From NCBI GenBank assembly GCA_029168955.1, contig JAPDOI010000985.1, forward strand, positions 153,501-217,500: a stretch of DNA of 64,000 nt. Reading direction: 5' to 3'. The stretch comes from Aplectana chamaeleonis. Its lineage: Eukaryota; Nematoda; Chromadorea; Rhabditida; Cosmocercidae. The position numbers and the translations under genes were made by a program. The notes under the pieces are model-generated. The model was not told the origin of the DNA. It saw nothing but the letters and a program-made list of their open reading frames with translations, and made no database searches. Shown piece after piece: positions 25,441 through 35,818 of this stretch; position 1 is the stretch's first letter; every line of letters begins with the position of its first letter.

Positions 25441-27350
25441 TGATTATCTAAACGCATTTTTGAAATAAATACGGAGGATCACTTTTATATTAATATTGAG
25501 GACGGAACGCAAATTTTTACTGGAGAAAAACGTGTTAATAAAAACGTTCCATATTTATGCATCTACCCAATATTATGATCAGCACAACCAACCCTGGATG
25601 AAGTTTGTAGGGATCAAAAGAGAATTCAATTTAATAAGTTTTATGAACATAGGTTGGGTAAAGGCTACCCAGAAATCTTGCTACCCCATAGTAGCATTGC
25701 CATCCTTTCAAGGCCGTTGACTTCATTCACTCCGGACTACGCTGGAGTGGTTTCCTTGTTTTGTAGGGAAGTCCTCATGGCAATCATCACCGTTCAAAAT
25801 ATGGTGAGTGCTTTCGACATAAATCTGGCCCGCTATCTCCGTATCTGAAATCGGATTTAGCTGCCGACACCTCTAAACGAAGTTATAGGCGTTTTCGAAG
25901 CATTGGAGAAAGGTATGTAAGTGTACCATTTAAGCAATTTCTAGGATGTTCGGAAAAATTCTGCCAAATTATTTCACCACTACCTTTGATATAATCAGTA
26001 TTCAGAACCTCTGCAACTGTTCTCATGGTAAAACGAACTGTAGACAACAGTTTTATGAAGTGGACGGGGTGATCCAACATGTAGGCTTGTTCACGAGATT
26101 TTCACCTGGCCGTTTTTCTGCCGTACTTCCGTTCTTACTTTTCTTTGAGGGGCCAAAGCCTACGTTCCTGCAAAAAAAGGACAACTTCTTAGTAAACACT
26201 GCCCTCAAAATCGGAAAAGAAAAACTTTCCGGCAGATTGCCTGCAAGCAGTAAATTCATAAGAAGTAGTTATTACACTACATCGTACGCCGCACCTCTCA
26301 AAGTGTTTTCTTCTTTATGAACTGTCTTTTTCCCAGCAGCTCATTTCATCGTTTGTGAAGCCTTATATTTTATATAAGGAATACGGGGCTGAAAAAATTT
26401 TCCAATAACCGCGCTAATATTATTGAAAGCACAAAACTTGTCATATTTTAAAAACGATCTTTGCATGTGACATTCTTTAATGAGGACCTTGGCTTGGATT
26501 TCGGAGACTTTGAGGGCTGAAAAAGAGTTTCAGACTGCACATGCTAATCGAGATTTTTTCGCAATGCTCATATGCAGCAATGGGAGGTTGAAGTGGGTCT
26601 TGAGAATTGTGTAAAACAATTTTTACAAGACAAGTCAATAAGCATCAAAGGCAGGGATCACGACAAATTTCTTCCAATATCTCCACGGTTTACTGAAGCT
26701 CTATGGCCCTATATTGCAAGGCATGCTTAAAAAGGACGCGAAAGTCGCGTTTTCAAGCCAAAATAGTTCCTCCCTTGTCTACGTTAATTTTTTAGAGTGG
26801 AGGAATTGACCGCTATTAAGGTTGATGCCTATCAGTGCAATCAAGCGATCAGCTTACTCATCAGTGCTTCCTTGACTCGATCATTTCCTGTTATCTGAGT
26901 GTTCATTCGTTAACAGGGGGCGAAAATGAAATGGGGCACGGGGCAATTCTTGAACTCCAAAACGTTTGTTTGTAGCCGTAATTTTGCGATTCCTGGCTCG
27001 TTTTCTACCGTTCTTTCGGCACTGGGTGCCTAGGATCCTAGTCGTCATTCACTTCATTGTAGAAAGTCACCTAGGATTATCATCGTGAACGCTGCCATTA
27101 AATGACTCTTTTGCCAATCTGACACTTCCTTTTATTTCGCAAAGCAGTATATAGCATGCCTTGCTGAAACGCTGTCTCACAGCTTTGCCAAAATCAAAAC
27201 TGATGAACTGAAAGTAACCTGTGGGGATTCCCGAAGAGCTCTCGATTCAGATAATCACCGGCGTTGATGGGAAATGAATGGTGTAGAGGAGATTTCGACA
27301 AAAAACATCGTTCACCTCTGCTGATAATCAAAATTGAGAAAACAGAATTC
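25441..27350. other. No gene; MITE-interior relics
   Basis: 25940-26210 matches the dispersed segment found at 11430, 33900 and 55490, and ends in GTAAACACTGCC near 26190, a diverged end of the TTAA MITE family. Another diverged end, CATCGTGAACGCTGCC next to TTAA, lies at 27081-27101 with no obvious partner. Otherwise nothing is recognisable. Confidence 0.45.
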
Positions 27351-27354
27351 TTAA

Positions 27355-27844
27355 AGGCAGTGTTCTGGATAAAACTCATTTTTCTGTTCCCCCGCCTATC
27401 TTGACAACCGCCCCATGCTGATTCTAATGATGTCTCTGAAATCCAACAAGAACTTCTGGGAACGGAGTTATTGTCCCTCAAAAATTGAGCTTAGGAAACA
27501 TGGTGGACGAGTTGTCCGAGGCCTGTAACTTCTATCTTTCGCAGCCGATGTATGCGAGCTGACCTGAGTAAAGAGAGAAGAAATTAAGATTGAAGGGAAG
27601 AACGGGGCTAATGATTGGAAATCATCGCTCATCTCACGATCTCGAGCATTCATTTCTTCAGGTCGGTGAGCGTGTGTTGCGCTTTTGGGTTTGTTTTCTG
27701 CGCTCGAAGTGGCAACTTCGGGCTCTTTTGGAGCGTTTCCTAGCTTGTTTTCATGCGTTGTTTCAACGTCAACGTTACAGCGTGCCCCTCCACTACCGAT
27801 TCCAAATGGAAACTGAAACACATTTTTTATCGTGAACACTGCCT
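27355..27844. mobile_element. TTAA-flanked MITE, 490 bp
   Basis: TTAA at 27351-27354 and 27845-27848 flanks AGGCAGTGTTC on the left and ATCGTGAACACTGCCT on the right. Its interior (AAAATTGAGCT, CATGGTGGACGAGTTGTCC) matches the interior of the 32412 element, which has different (AGGCACAGTCC) termini. Confidence 0.8.
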
Positions 27845-27848
27845 TTAA

Positions 27849-28105
27849 TTGACACCCAAGGCGCCGATCGCCGCGCTGGATTGCTTCGAATAGGCCGCGA
27901 TCATACCTCCAGCGACGAGCGTTGCGACGCAATGTTTACCATCCATATCGACCAAAAACCGATATGCCTGGTGCGCACTGTCGTTATCGCTGGTCACGGG
28001 AAGTATGATCCCGGTCATGCTGATCGACGTGCGGCTTGGTTTCAATCGATAGTCATGGTTATCATGCCATCGCATCGCGCGGCGATGTTACTATGAGATA
28101 GGTCT
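27849..28105. repeat. Dispersed repeat, inverted relative of 8270 and 44265
   Basis: Contains AAACATTG-type words in reverse (CAATGTTTACCATCCATATC), CGATATGC and GCACTGTCG, the reverse complement of the 44265-44420 repeat. Confidence 0.55.
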
Positions 28106-28109
28106 GTTG

Positions 28110-28720
28110 AACTTCTCAGACTCAATTTCTCATGAGGATGAAGATTTAATTTCTTATGAGGATGAAGGAAAAATAAAGAGATCTGAAGTACCTATCCTGC
28201 ACACTTTTCGAACCGTTTGAACTGTTTGAGCCGTTTGAACATACATATGTATGAAACAAGACTGCGCTGATAACTCACAGAAGAGTCATCCTTACATTTC
28301 ACAGGAGGAGGACTAGCAATTCACTAAGGCTGTTTGAAAAATGTCCCGCCATCCCGCAGTATCCAGCTGCTAGAAGCGGTAAGGAAAAAGCCCTGTTATG
28401 GAAGGATTAAAACAGCTCAGGACGTCGACTCAACCTTCCGAACCACAACGAGGGCTGATATAAAGGTGCCTCTTTCTATCTAACAAATTTCATGTTGTGA
28501 AAAGAACACTACTCATAGATTTTGAATCCAAACTGTACTCAAGTTTATGTTTATGCTTACTACGTTTGTGCGTAAGGCAACCGCTATATAGCGGAGGTCT
28601 CAATGGTCTCACTAAGCAAAACTATTCAGATACATATTTTCTTTGAACTGTGAATAAAAAATGCCACAAAAAAGAATATTTGATAATATTTCTGAACTAC
28701 CTCTGAGAAAACTCGCCGCG
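28110..28720. other. No recognisable feature
   Basis: AT-rich single-copy-looking DNA without domain-bearing frames. Confidence 0.35.
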
Positions 28721-28724
28721 AACG

Positions 28725-28965
28725 AGCCGTGAACCTACCGCGAACCTCGTGCCTGACGCGAATCTGCCGAAAACCTACCGCGAACCTCGAACCTGCCGCG
28801 AACATCTCGGCACCGCGATGTTCTTTTAGTATTAACTCTGGAGCTAGTGCGAGCCTGCCGCGTGTCTGCCGCCAACCTACCGCGATGTTACTCTCAGCCG
28901 CGAACCTGCCGCAAACCTGCCGCGTATCTGCCGCAACCTCATACGAACTGGGTTATTATTCCAGA
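28725..28965. repeat. Degenerate AACCTGCCGCG repeats
   Basis: The 11-bp word AACCTGCCGCG or variants (AACCTACCGCG, AATCTGCCGAA) recurs many times in imperfect tandem. The sense resembles, but is not the same as, the 22-bp array at 30857. Confidence 0.7.
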
Positions 28966-29537
28966 TCCTAATGAGGCCAAATCGTCAATAGTGGTTTTAC
29001 ATGTTTCGTGAAATCCTGATAACATTGATGATGACCACTTCACTTCACCAGTTGAAATCCTATAATATATGCCTCACTTCACCATTTTTTCCTGCAAAGG
29101 TGCTTGTTTTCTCTTTTATCTTTCTCTGTGCTCGATCATGTAATTTTCTCACTTCAGCGTCTCGACAAGCGGCTAAATTTACGCTTGACATTGGGCGTCA
29201 ATTACGGTGTTTTGCTTGCACCACTGCAGACGACACATCATAAATGACGGCGACCTTCAAAATTGCGCTTTCCCGCATTGGGCCAATGTTATACCTCCAG
29301 TCTGCGACAGCGACAGGCTCGCTCATCTACGAATCGTGTCGGGATCCACACTTTCAACATGAAAAGTGCTGTCGCAGAAACATTTTGCATGCGCCGGTCG
29401 CGTCGCAGGATTGATGTATGGCAAAGCACAACTGGCCTTCAGAGACTGCGACGTCGCTCAGGTCTGCGACCGGGACAGGGCTGTGGCAGAGTACAACAAT
29501 GGCCTTGTTGTGGTGAAATCTATTGGAAAGCTTTTTT
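28966..29537. other. No recognisable gene
   Basis: Short open frames (29001-29243, 29263-29559) without motif; CTGCGACAGCGACAGG and GACTGCGACGTCGC words hint at an old repeat. Confidence 0.35.
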
Positions 29538-29539
29538 TA

Positions 29540-29717
29540 CGCTGACGTATGTTCCTTAGGAGGTGTAAAAACGATGAAATCAGAAACTATAGGGTGAAAT
29601 ATATGAAGGTACAAATGTTGTGGGAAGACGATGTTCTGCTGATGATGATAATGATAAATGATGATAAAAAGATTCTGCTTTCATAGTTTTTGCACCATCT
29701 AAGGAACATACCTCAAC
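29540..29717. mobile_element. Foldback MITE, 178 bp, TA-flanked
   Basis: The two ends are inverted repeats of about 45 bp with mismatches (left CGCTGACGTATGTTCCTTAG; right, reversed, CGTTGAGGTATGTTCCTTAG). TA lies at 29538-29539 and 29718-29719. The right-hand TA is also the left target base pair of the adjoining mariner. Confidence 0.7.
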
Positions 29718-29719
29718 GT

Positions 29720-30490
29720 ACCAGGTTGTTCAATAAGTTTTCTCGTTCGATAAGAGAGGGCGTTGCTACTAGCACAAATTTTTTGTTTTGTTGGTACACT
29801 CTTCATACGGAAGTATGTGAAGTTTCATTTCAATCTGTCAATTCATTCTTTGTTTACACGCCATTTAGTGTCGCCGTGTCACAGCAATGGAAAAATTGAA
29901 CATCGTACACTGGTAAAATTCTTATTTTTGGAAGGTGTAGCACCGAAAGAATCTCACGAACGAATGTAAAAAATTTATAATGTTTGTTGACCTACAATTA
30001 GAACAGTAGAAAGATGGATTGCTGAATTCAAACGTGGTCGTACAAGCCTTGAAGACGATCCACGTGAAGGACGTCCAAAAAGCGCATCAACACCAGAAAT
30101 CATAGCCAAAATACAGGATATGGTTTTGGACTATCGTCGAATGACTGAGAGAGATTGAGTAGAGTCTCTACACATCTCATTAGGCAGTGTGAGCCATATT
30201 TTGAGTGAAATTTTGGGTTTTAGAAAGCTGTGTGAACAATGGGTGCCGCATTTGCTAACAATGGAACAAAAACACATTCGGATGCGACTTTCTCAGCAAT
30301 ATTTGGAGCGTCTTGAAAAGGATAAAGTGGATTTTGTGCGTCGATTCATCACTATGGATGAGACTTGGATTTTTTTTTGTTTTTTTAAGTGTATTAACGT
30401 TCAGGGAGATTATACTGAATAATAAAGTGTATTTTGAACCATAAAATTGTGTTTTTCTTGTTGAACGACAAAACTTATTGAACAACCTGG
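29720..30490 (+). mobile_element. Internally deleted mariner, 771 bp
   Basis: The ends are inverted repeats of about 30 bp (left CCAGGTTGTTCAATAAGTTT, right the reverse complement). TA precedes the left end (29718-29719); TG follows the right end (30491-30492), probably a mutated TA. Full-length mariners are about 1.3 kb, so about 0.5 kb is missing, all from inside the gene. Confidence 0.9.
29887..30422 (+). pseudogene. Mariner transposase, deleted catalytic core
   Basis: After the ATG, one base appears to be missing (five A where six are expected), and the frame then reads IEHRTLVKFLFLEG...APKESHERM, the first helix-turn-helix of a mariner transposase. The second block, TIRTVERWIAEFKRGRTSLE, with DDPREGRP, then LLTMEQKHIRMRLSQQYLE and FVRRFITMDETWIF (first catalytic aspartate), reads almost openly, with a stop after MTERD (near 30158). 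Directly after it comes KCINVQGDYTE, the usual C-terminal end. The roughly 120 residues in between, with the second and third catalytic aspartates, are gone. It cannot catalyse transposition, but the ends could be moved by a related enzyme. Confidence 0.9.
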
Positions 30491-30494
30491 TGGA

Positions 30495-30855
30495 ACATAG
30501 TTTTCCGATAGATTTTTACGACAGCAATGCGGCGAAGCGCAATTTTCATCCATTGGGTCACCTATACCACAAAACTGTTCCGGTAGTGTACCGGGAACGC
30601 GCACGTTGAACGACTGATCAAACCTGCGCGGCCTACGACACGCCTCTGTGCTGGGTGGACAGACGATTGGTCAGACCAAGTTCACATAAGCGCCCCTGAC
30701 ATTCATTGACGTGCCTTGGAGCCGGATTGCCTCCTATATATTTGAGGTGTGGAAGTAACGATAGAGAGGCTTTTTCCCCCTTCCCAAGTTTTTGCAGCTG
30801 ACAAGTTTGACAGTGGGGAAGCATGAAATTCATGCTTTAAGTACAAGCAATATTC
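30495..30855. other. No recognisable feature
   Basis: Short single-copy-looking DNA without a family motif. Confidence 0.35.
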
Positions 30856-30856
30856 A

Positions 30857-32276
30857 GTCGGCGCCTTGAACCTGCCGTGTCGGCGCCTTGAACCTGCCGA
30901 GTCGGCGCCTTGAACCTGCCGAGTCGGCGCTTTGAACCTGCCGAGTCGGCGCCTTGAACCTGCTGAGTCGGCGCCTTGAACCTACCGAGTCGGCGCCTTG
31001 AACTTGCCGAGTCGGCGCCCTGAACCTGCCGAGTCGGCGCCTGGAACCTGCCGAGTCGGCGCCTTGAACCTGCCGAGTCGGCGCCTTGAACTTGCCGAGT
31101 CGGCGCCTAGAACCTGCCGAGTCGGCGCCTTAAACCTGCCGAGTCGGCGCCTTGAACCTACCGAGTCGGCGCTTTGAACCTGCCGAGTCGGCGCCTTGAA
31201 CCTGCCGAGTCGGCGCCTAGAACCTGCCGAGTCGGCGCCTTGAACCTGTCGAGTCGGCGCCTTGAACCTACCGAGTCGGCGCCTTGAACCTGCCGAGTCG
31301 GCGCCTTGAACCTGCCGAGTCGGCGCCTGGAACCTGCCGAGTCGGCGCCTTGAACTTGCCGAGTCGACGCCTTGAACCTGCCGAGTCGGCGCCTTGAACC
31401 TGCCGAGTCGGCGCCTGGAACCTGCCGAGTCGGCGCCTTGAACCTGCCGAGTCGGCGCCTTGAACTTGCCGAGTCGGCGCCTTGAACCTACCGAGTCGGG
31501 GCTTTGAACCTGCCGAGTCGGCGCCTTGAACTTGCCGAGTCGGCGCCTTGAACTGCCGAGTCGAGTCGACGCCTTGAACCTGCCGAGTCGGCGCCTTGAA
31601 CTTGCCGAGTCGGCGCCTGGAACCTGCCGAGTCGGCGCCTTGAACCTGCCGAGTCGGCGCCTTGAACCTACCGAGTCGGCGCTTTGAACCTGCCGAGTCG
31701 GCGCCTTGAACTTGCCGAGTCGGCGCCTTGAACTTGCCGAGTCGGCGCCTGGAACCTGCCGAGTCGGCGCCTTAAACCTGCCGAGTCGGCGCCTTGAACC
31801 TACCGAGTCGGCGCCTTGAACTTTCCGAGTCGGCGCCTTGAACTTGCCGAGTCGGCGCCTTGAACTTGCCGAGTCGGCGCCTTGAACCTGCCGAGTCGGC
31901 GCCTTGAATCTACCGAGTCGGCGCCTTGAACTTGCCGAGTCGGCGCCTTGAACCTGCCGAGTCGGCGCTTTGAACCTGCCGAGTCGGCGCCTTGAACCTG
32001 CCGAGTCGGCGCCTGGAACCTGTCGAGTCGGCGCCTTGAACCTGCCGAGTCGGCGCTTTGAACTTGCCGAGTCGGCGCCTTGAACCTGCCGAGTCGGCGC
32101 CTGGAACCTGCCGAGTCGGCGCCTGGAACCTGTCGAGTCGGCGCCTTGAACCTGCCGAGTCGGCGCTTTGAACTTGCCGAGTCGGCGCCTTGAACCTGCC
32201 GAGTCGGCGCCTGGAACCTGCCGAGTCGGCGCCTTGAACCTGCCGAGTCGGCGCCTTGAACCTGCCGAGTCGTCCT
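30857..32276. repeat. 22-bp minisatellite, about 64 units
   Basis: The unit is GAGTCGGCGCCTTGAACCTG followed by CC. Variation is mostly at two spots: CTTGAACC against CTGGAACC, CTAGAACC and TTTGAACC, and CCTGCC against CTTGCC and CCTACC. The palindrome GGCGCC occurs in nearly every unit. A block of five units (110 bp) at about 32012-32121 is repeated at 32122-32231. The array contains one short irregularity near 31552-31572 (GAGTCGAGTCGAC). Confidence 0.95.
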
Positions 32277-32411
32277 GATAGGCTACGCCTGATAGGTTTC
32301 GACTCGGCAGGTTTGCGAGAGATTCGCGGCGAGTTTTTTCAGAGACTTCGGCGTCTCACTTGTTAATAAACAACTCCCAACGTGCCGTTTCCATTGGCCT
32401 TGTGTTATTAA

Positions 32412-32772
32412 AGGCACAGTCCAACCTCAGAATGGTATTTCTGTTTTTTTTCTGTCTATCTTGAAAAGGGTCTCACGCTGATTTCAACTATGTCTCTAGA
32501 ATCGTTCAAGACCCCCTAGGAACGGATTTATGGCCCCTCAAAAATTGAGCTACGGAAGCATGGTGGACGAGTTGTCCAAGGCTCGTAACTTATATCATTT
32601 GCAACCGATGTATGTGAGCCGACCCGAATAAAGAGAGAGGCTGAGAATGAAGGGAAGAACGGGGCTACTGGTCGGAAACAGTCGCTCATCTCGCCGCTGT
32701 TGAGCTCAGCTCGAGTCTACTTCACAATTACGTGGGAATCTCAGATTTCGTACCTGAGGTTGGACTGTGCCT
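32412..32772. mobile_element. TTAA-flanked MITE, 361 bp (AGGCACAGTCC type)
   Basis: AGGCACAGTCCAACCTCAGA and its reverse complement (CTGAGGTTGGACTGTGCCT) form the ends; TTAA lies at 32408-32411 and 32773-32776. The interior matches that of the 27355 element (see there). Confidence 0.85.
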
Positions 32773-32779
32773 TTAATGT

Positions 32780-33265
32780 CAATGAATTCCTGGTGAGCTT
32801 GAGATAAGCACGCTTGATGAGCACAGTGAAGAGTCTCATCTAGTTTTCGGCCGAATGTAGGAGTTTTCAAACAATTTCCTACTGTTCGTTATAGAACTCT
32901 TTCGCATAAGTTGTAGAACCTGATCACTATCGAATTATTTTGCAACATTTATTGAAGCTTGTCTGAGCCCACGCGACAGAAGACGGATCCCTACTGAAGC
33001 TTACAGTCGCGACTGAGTACACAGTGAGAGATCCAGAGCCACTGTGGGCCAACTAAAGTACATGTGTTGCTTTCCCAAGCCATGAAGACAGAACCCCATT
33101 TTATACTTTTGCTGAGAAAAAAGTTCGCGTTCTAACTACAAATCAAACTTTGCCATGCATGTACCGCTCCCACCGTCAACCCAATCAAGAACATTTCCTC
33201 ACACTGATTGGTCATCTCGCAAGATTCAGAGGAGAGCGGCCTCGTGGGCACTGATTAGGTAGGCA
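32780..33265. other. No recognisable feature
   Basis: No domain-bearing frame, tandem array or inverted repeat noted. Confidence 0.35.
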
Positions 33266-33270
33266 CCTAA

Positions 33271-33722
33271 AGGCAGTGTTCACGATGAATACCACATTCG
33301 ATTTCGACTCAAAAATATCAGCTTATAATTGTGTCGTACTCAATACATAAGAAACAACGGAGAAAAAAGCTCAAAATGAGCCTATATAACGGTTTCTGAT
33401 GTACGTACAGGTTCAGGGCGCGGACGAGCTTAGGCGGCCTGCTAGTTTCTGCAAGCACGCCCTTATGACAAAATGTGCGCGAGTCGATGAGGCTGCGCTT
33501 GGCGGAGTGGCTTGGCAATTTGCCATCAAAAACGTCCGCGACACCTCAAGCTCATCAGGACCAGGAGTGGGGCGGGCTTACAAAATCTTCACTTCGCAAC
33601 CGTTTTTATCGATTTCTAGCCGTTTTCGCTGCCTTCTTCAACCCTAACCCTTCCAGCATCTGCCAGCTTAGTGCTTCACGCTGAAAACTCGAAAACAAGT
33701 TTAATAGTGAAAACTTCTAGGA
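33271..33722. mobile_element. TTAA-type MITE, right end worn
   Basis: AGGCAGTGTTCACGATGAA at the left (preceded by CTAA); the interior (GGACGAGCTT, CAAGCACGC, CAGCATCTGCCAGCTTAG) aligns with 10819-11265. The right end is mutated (TTTAATAGTGAAAACTT). Confidence 0.65.
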
Positions 33723-33749
33723 AGATTGAAAACGAAATACGACAAAAAA

Positions 33750-34030
33750 CAGTAAGGAAGTGGGTGAAAATCCTGTGGCCCAGCCTACACATTGGATCAC
33801 CCGGCTTGTCGATCGAATCCACAGCCCACAGCGGCGTGGATCCCCGGTGTAAGGGGCGCCGCAGTGATGAGAAGGCAGCCACACATTTTGAGCTGTGGAC
33901 TCGATCAACAAGCCGGATCACCCCACCCACGTCATGTAACAGTTGCCCATCTTTTGTTTCACCAGAGGAACAGTTGCCGAATTTTCGAATACTCTTTATC
34001 ACGAAGGATTCTAGCATCCAAGCATGTGCA
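33750..34030. repeat. Dispersed segment shared with other MITE interiors
   Basis: Words such as CACGTCATGTAACAGTTGCC and GAACAGTTGCCGAATTTTCG recur at 11520-11600, 25990-26090 and 55530-55600. An internal inverted pair of GGATCACCC/GTCGATCGA-type words (33797-33830 and 33900-33925) makes overlapping open frames on both strands. It could be the interior of an old larger MITE. Confidence 0.5.
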
Positions 34031-34321
34031 TTGGACCATATAATTTTTTATAGAGATTTCGGTACAAAAAAACAGAACACAGAGTCACTTGCCTAAGCAA
34101 TTTGAAGCGCAAAGCCATTTCCCATGTCTGGATTGCCCAAAGACAGCAGTCTCCCGAAACACACAAAACGGGCGTATTTCAATATTTCACAGGTCTCTTG
34201 CAACAGTTTCCCTCCGATACTTGCGGGATTTGTGAAAACCTCCACCTAATGACCCATACTTCGCGGACATGCCTATCAAACTAGGATACTGCTTATTATG
34301 TATGATGAACACTGTCTCAGA

Positions 34322-34763
34322 AGACAGTGTTCACGATGAATATCATATTCGAGTTCGACTCAAAAATGGCGTTGTTTGGTCGTGAGTTAACGGATAGTGA
34401 GGAAACAGCGAAGAGGAGTGCTCAGAATAGGATTAAACAACGGCCACGTTCAGGGCGCGGACGAGCTTACGCGCCGCGCCGTGCTAGTTTACGCAAGCGC
34501 GCGCTAATGCCGTAATGTGCGCGAAACGATCAGGCTGGGCTTGGCGAAGTTGCTCGGCAACAGGCCATCGAAAATGTCCGCGGCGCCAAGAGCTCGTCAG
34601 AGCGTGGAGCGGGGCGAGCTGAGCAGGAGTGCTGGGCTAACGAACCCTTGCATTCGCGGCCGTTTTTGTCGATTTCTGGCCCGTTTTCGCTGCTTTCTTC
34701 GGCCGCACCATCGTATTTTTGACTGAAAACTCAAAGAATAGCTCTGTCGTCAACACCGCCTCT
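34322..34763. mobile_element. TTAA-type MITE, diverged ends
   Basis: Left AGACAGTGTTCACGATGAA and right GTCGTCAACACCGCCT are worn inverted ends; the interior follows the 10819 element (GTTCAGGGCGCGGACGAG, GCAAGCGCGCGCTAATGCC). Confidence 0.65.
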
Positions 34764-34894
34764 AACTTGAGTAAGCTAGTTCTTTTTATCTCTCTATTCC
34801 TCAGAGTTCCCTAGGAATAAGAAACTTTAATGCACATGTTTAATTGCATGGGTCTGTTGGAATCAGGAATGTTCGTTTTTGAATTGTCTGAAAA

Positions 34895-35078
34895 GGGTGG
34901 TGGCCATCGTGTATCAACACCCCTGAAGAGGCTGGAGAAATGGGGGAGGAGCGAGGTTCCTGATTGGACGCAACACGGGCTAGCCCCGCCCCCCGGCTGT
35001 CGCGTCTAACCAGGAACCTCGCTCCTCCCCCGTTTCTCCCGCCTCTTCAGGGGTGTTGATACACGATGGCCACCACCC
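34895..35078. mobile_element. 184-bp palindromic MITE with 9-bp target duplication
   Basis: An almost complete palindrome: arms of about 82 bp starting GGGTGGTGGCCATCGTGTAT, differing at only a few positions, around a loop of about 20 bp. The 9-mer GTCTGAAAA stands on both sides (34886-34894 and 35079-35087). A 9-bp duplication with G-rich ends fits the Mutator (MULE) superfamily. No coding capacity. Confidence 0.9.
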
Positions 35079-35089
35079 GTCTGAAAATG

Positions 35090-35811
35090 TCGCTTTTGTT
35101 CCTAGTGCCACATGATCGACCCAGGACCCAACCACCTCGACCCACAGAACCATTTTCACGGATTTATAATTTAATGGATACGCAACAATGAGGTCTATAC
35201 TCTGATGGAACTTGCCCCAAAGGTAGGCCAATCCTGCCTTGAAGGCTTCTAATCGGTGCAGGGTCTACCCAGAGTCTCGGCGCCAACCATGTCTAATCAA
35301 GGCCTTACCTTGAATAAAGAGGAAAAGGAGAACAGGAAGAGTACATCGAGGAATACCAGATGGAAAAATGTAAGAAGTATAAAGTGCGACATATGCAATA
35401 TTATTAATATGTGTAGCACGGAAGAAGTCAAAGTTCTATCACCTAACTAAAATTTTTGCTTCTTGAAAGTGAATTTCACCTCGGTCAAGCTGTGCGCTAG
35501 TACATGCACTACATGAAGATGCGTACTCTCTTATTTGGATGAACAAGACAAATTTTACGAGAAATAAATCACTTGAGGAACATGGATTCTACCAGAGAGC
35601 CAGGCATGCCGTGTTTAATCCATGCGCATAACAAATACGCGTCTAGCACATTTCGAGCAGGAGAAACGAGCGCATAGCTATAAAAATGCTAATTCTTGAA
35701 GGTACCCTCTAGCCAATGAAGTGTGTAAAATAAATAATAAGGCGTATAGAAATTCCAGTCTTTCAGAGGAACATAAACCATTCCGCCATTCAAAGTTTTG
35801 AGAGCGAAAGG
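35090..35811. other. No recognisable feature
   Basis: A 64-codon frame at 35256-35450 is rich in charged residues (NKEEKENRKSTSRNTRWKNV) but matches no family I know. Otherwise nothing is visible. Confidence 0.3.
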
Positions 35812-35818
35812 CCTCGAA

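Noticed and set aside
30857..32276. CRISPR-like array
   Set aside because: The repeats are directly adjacent without unique spacers, and the surroundings are eukaryotic; it is a minisatellite.
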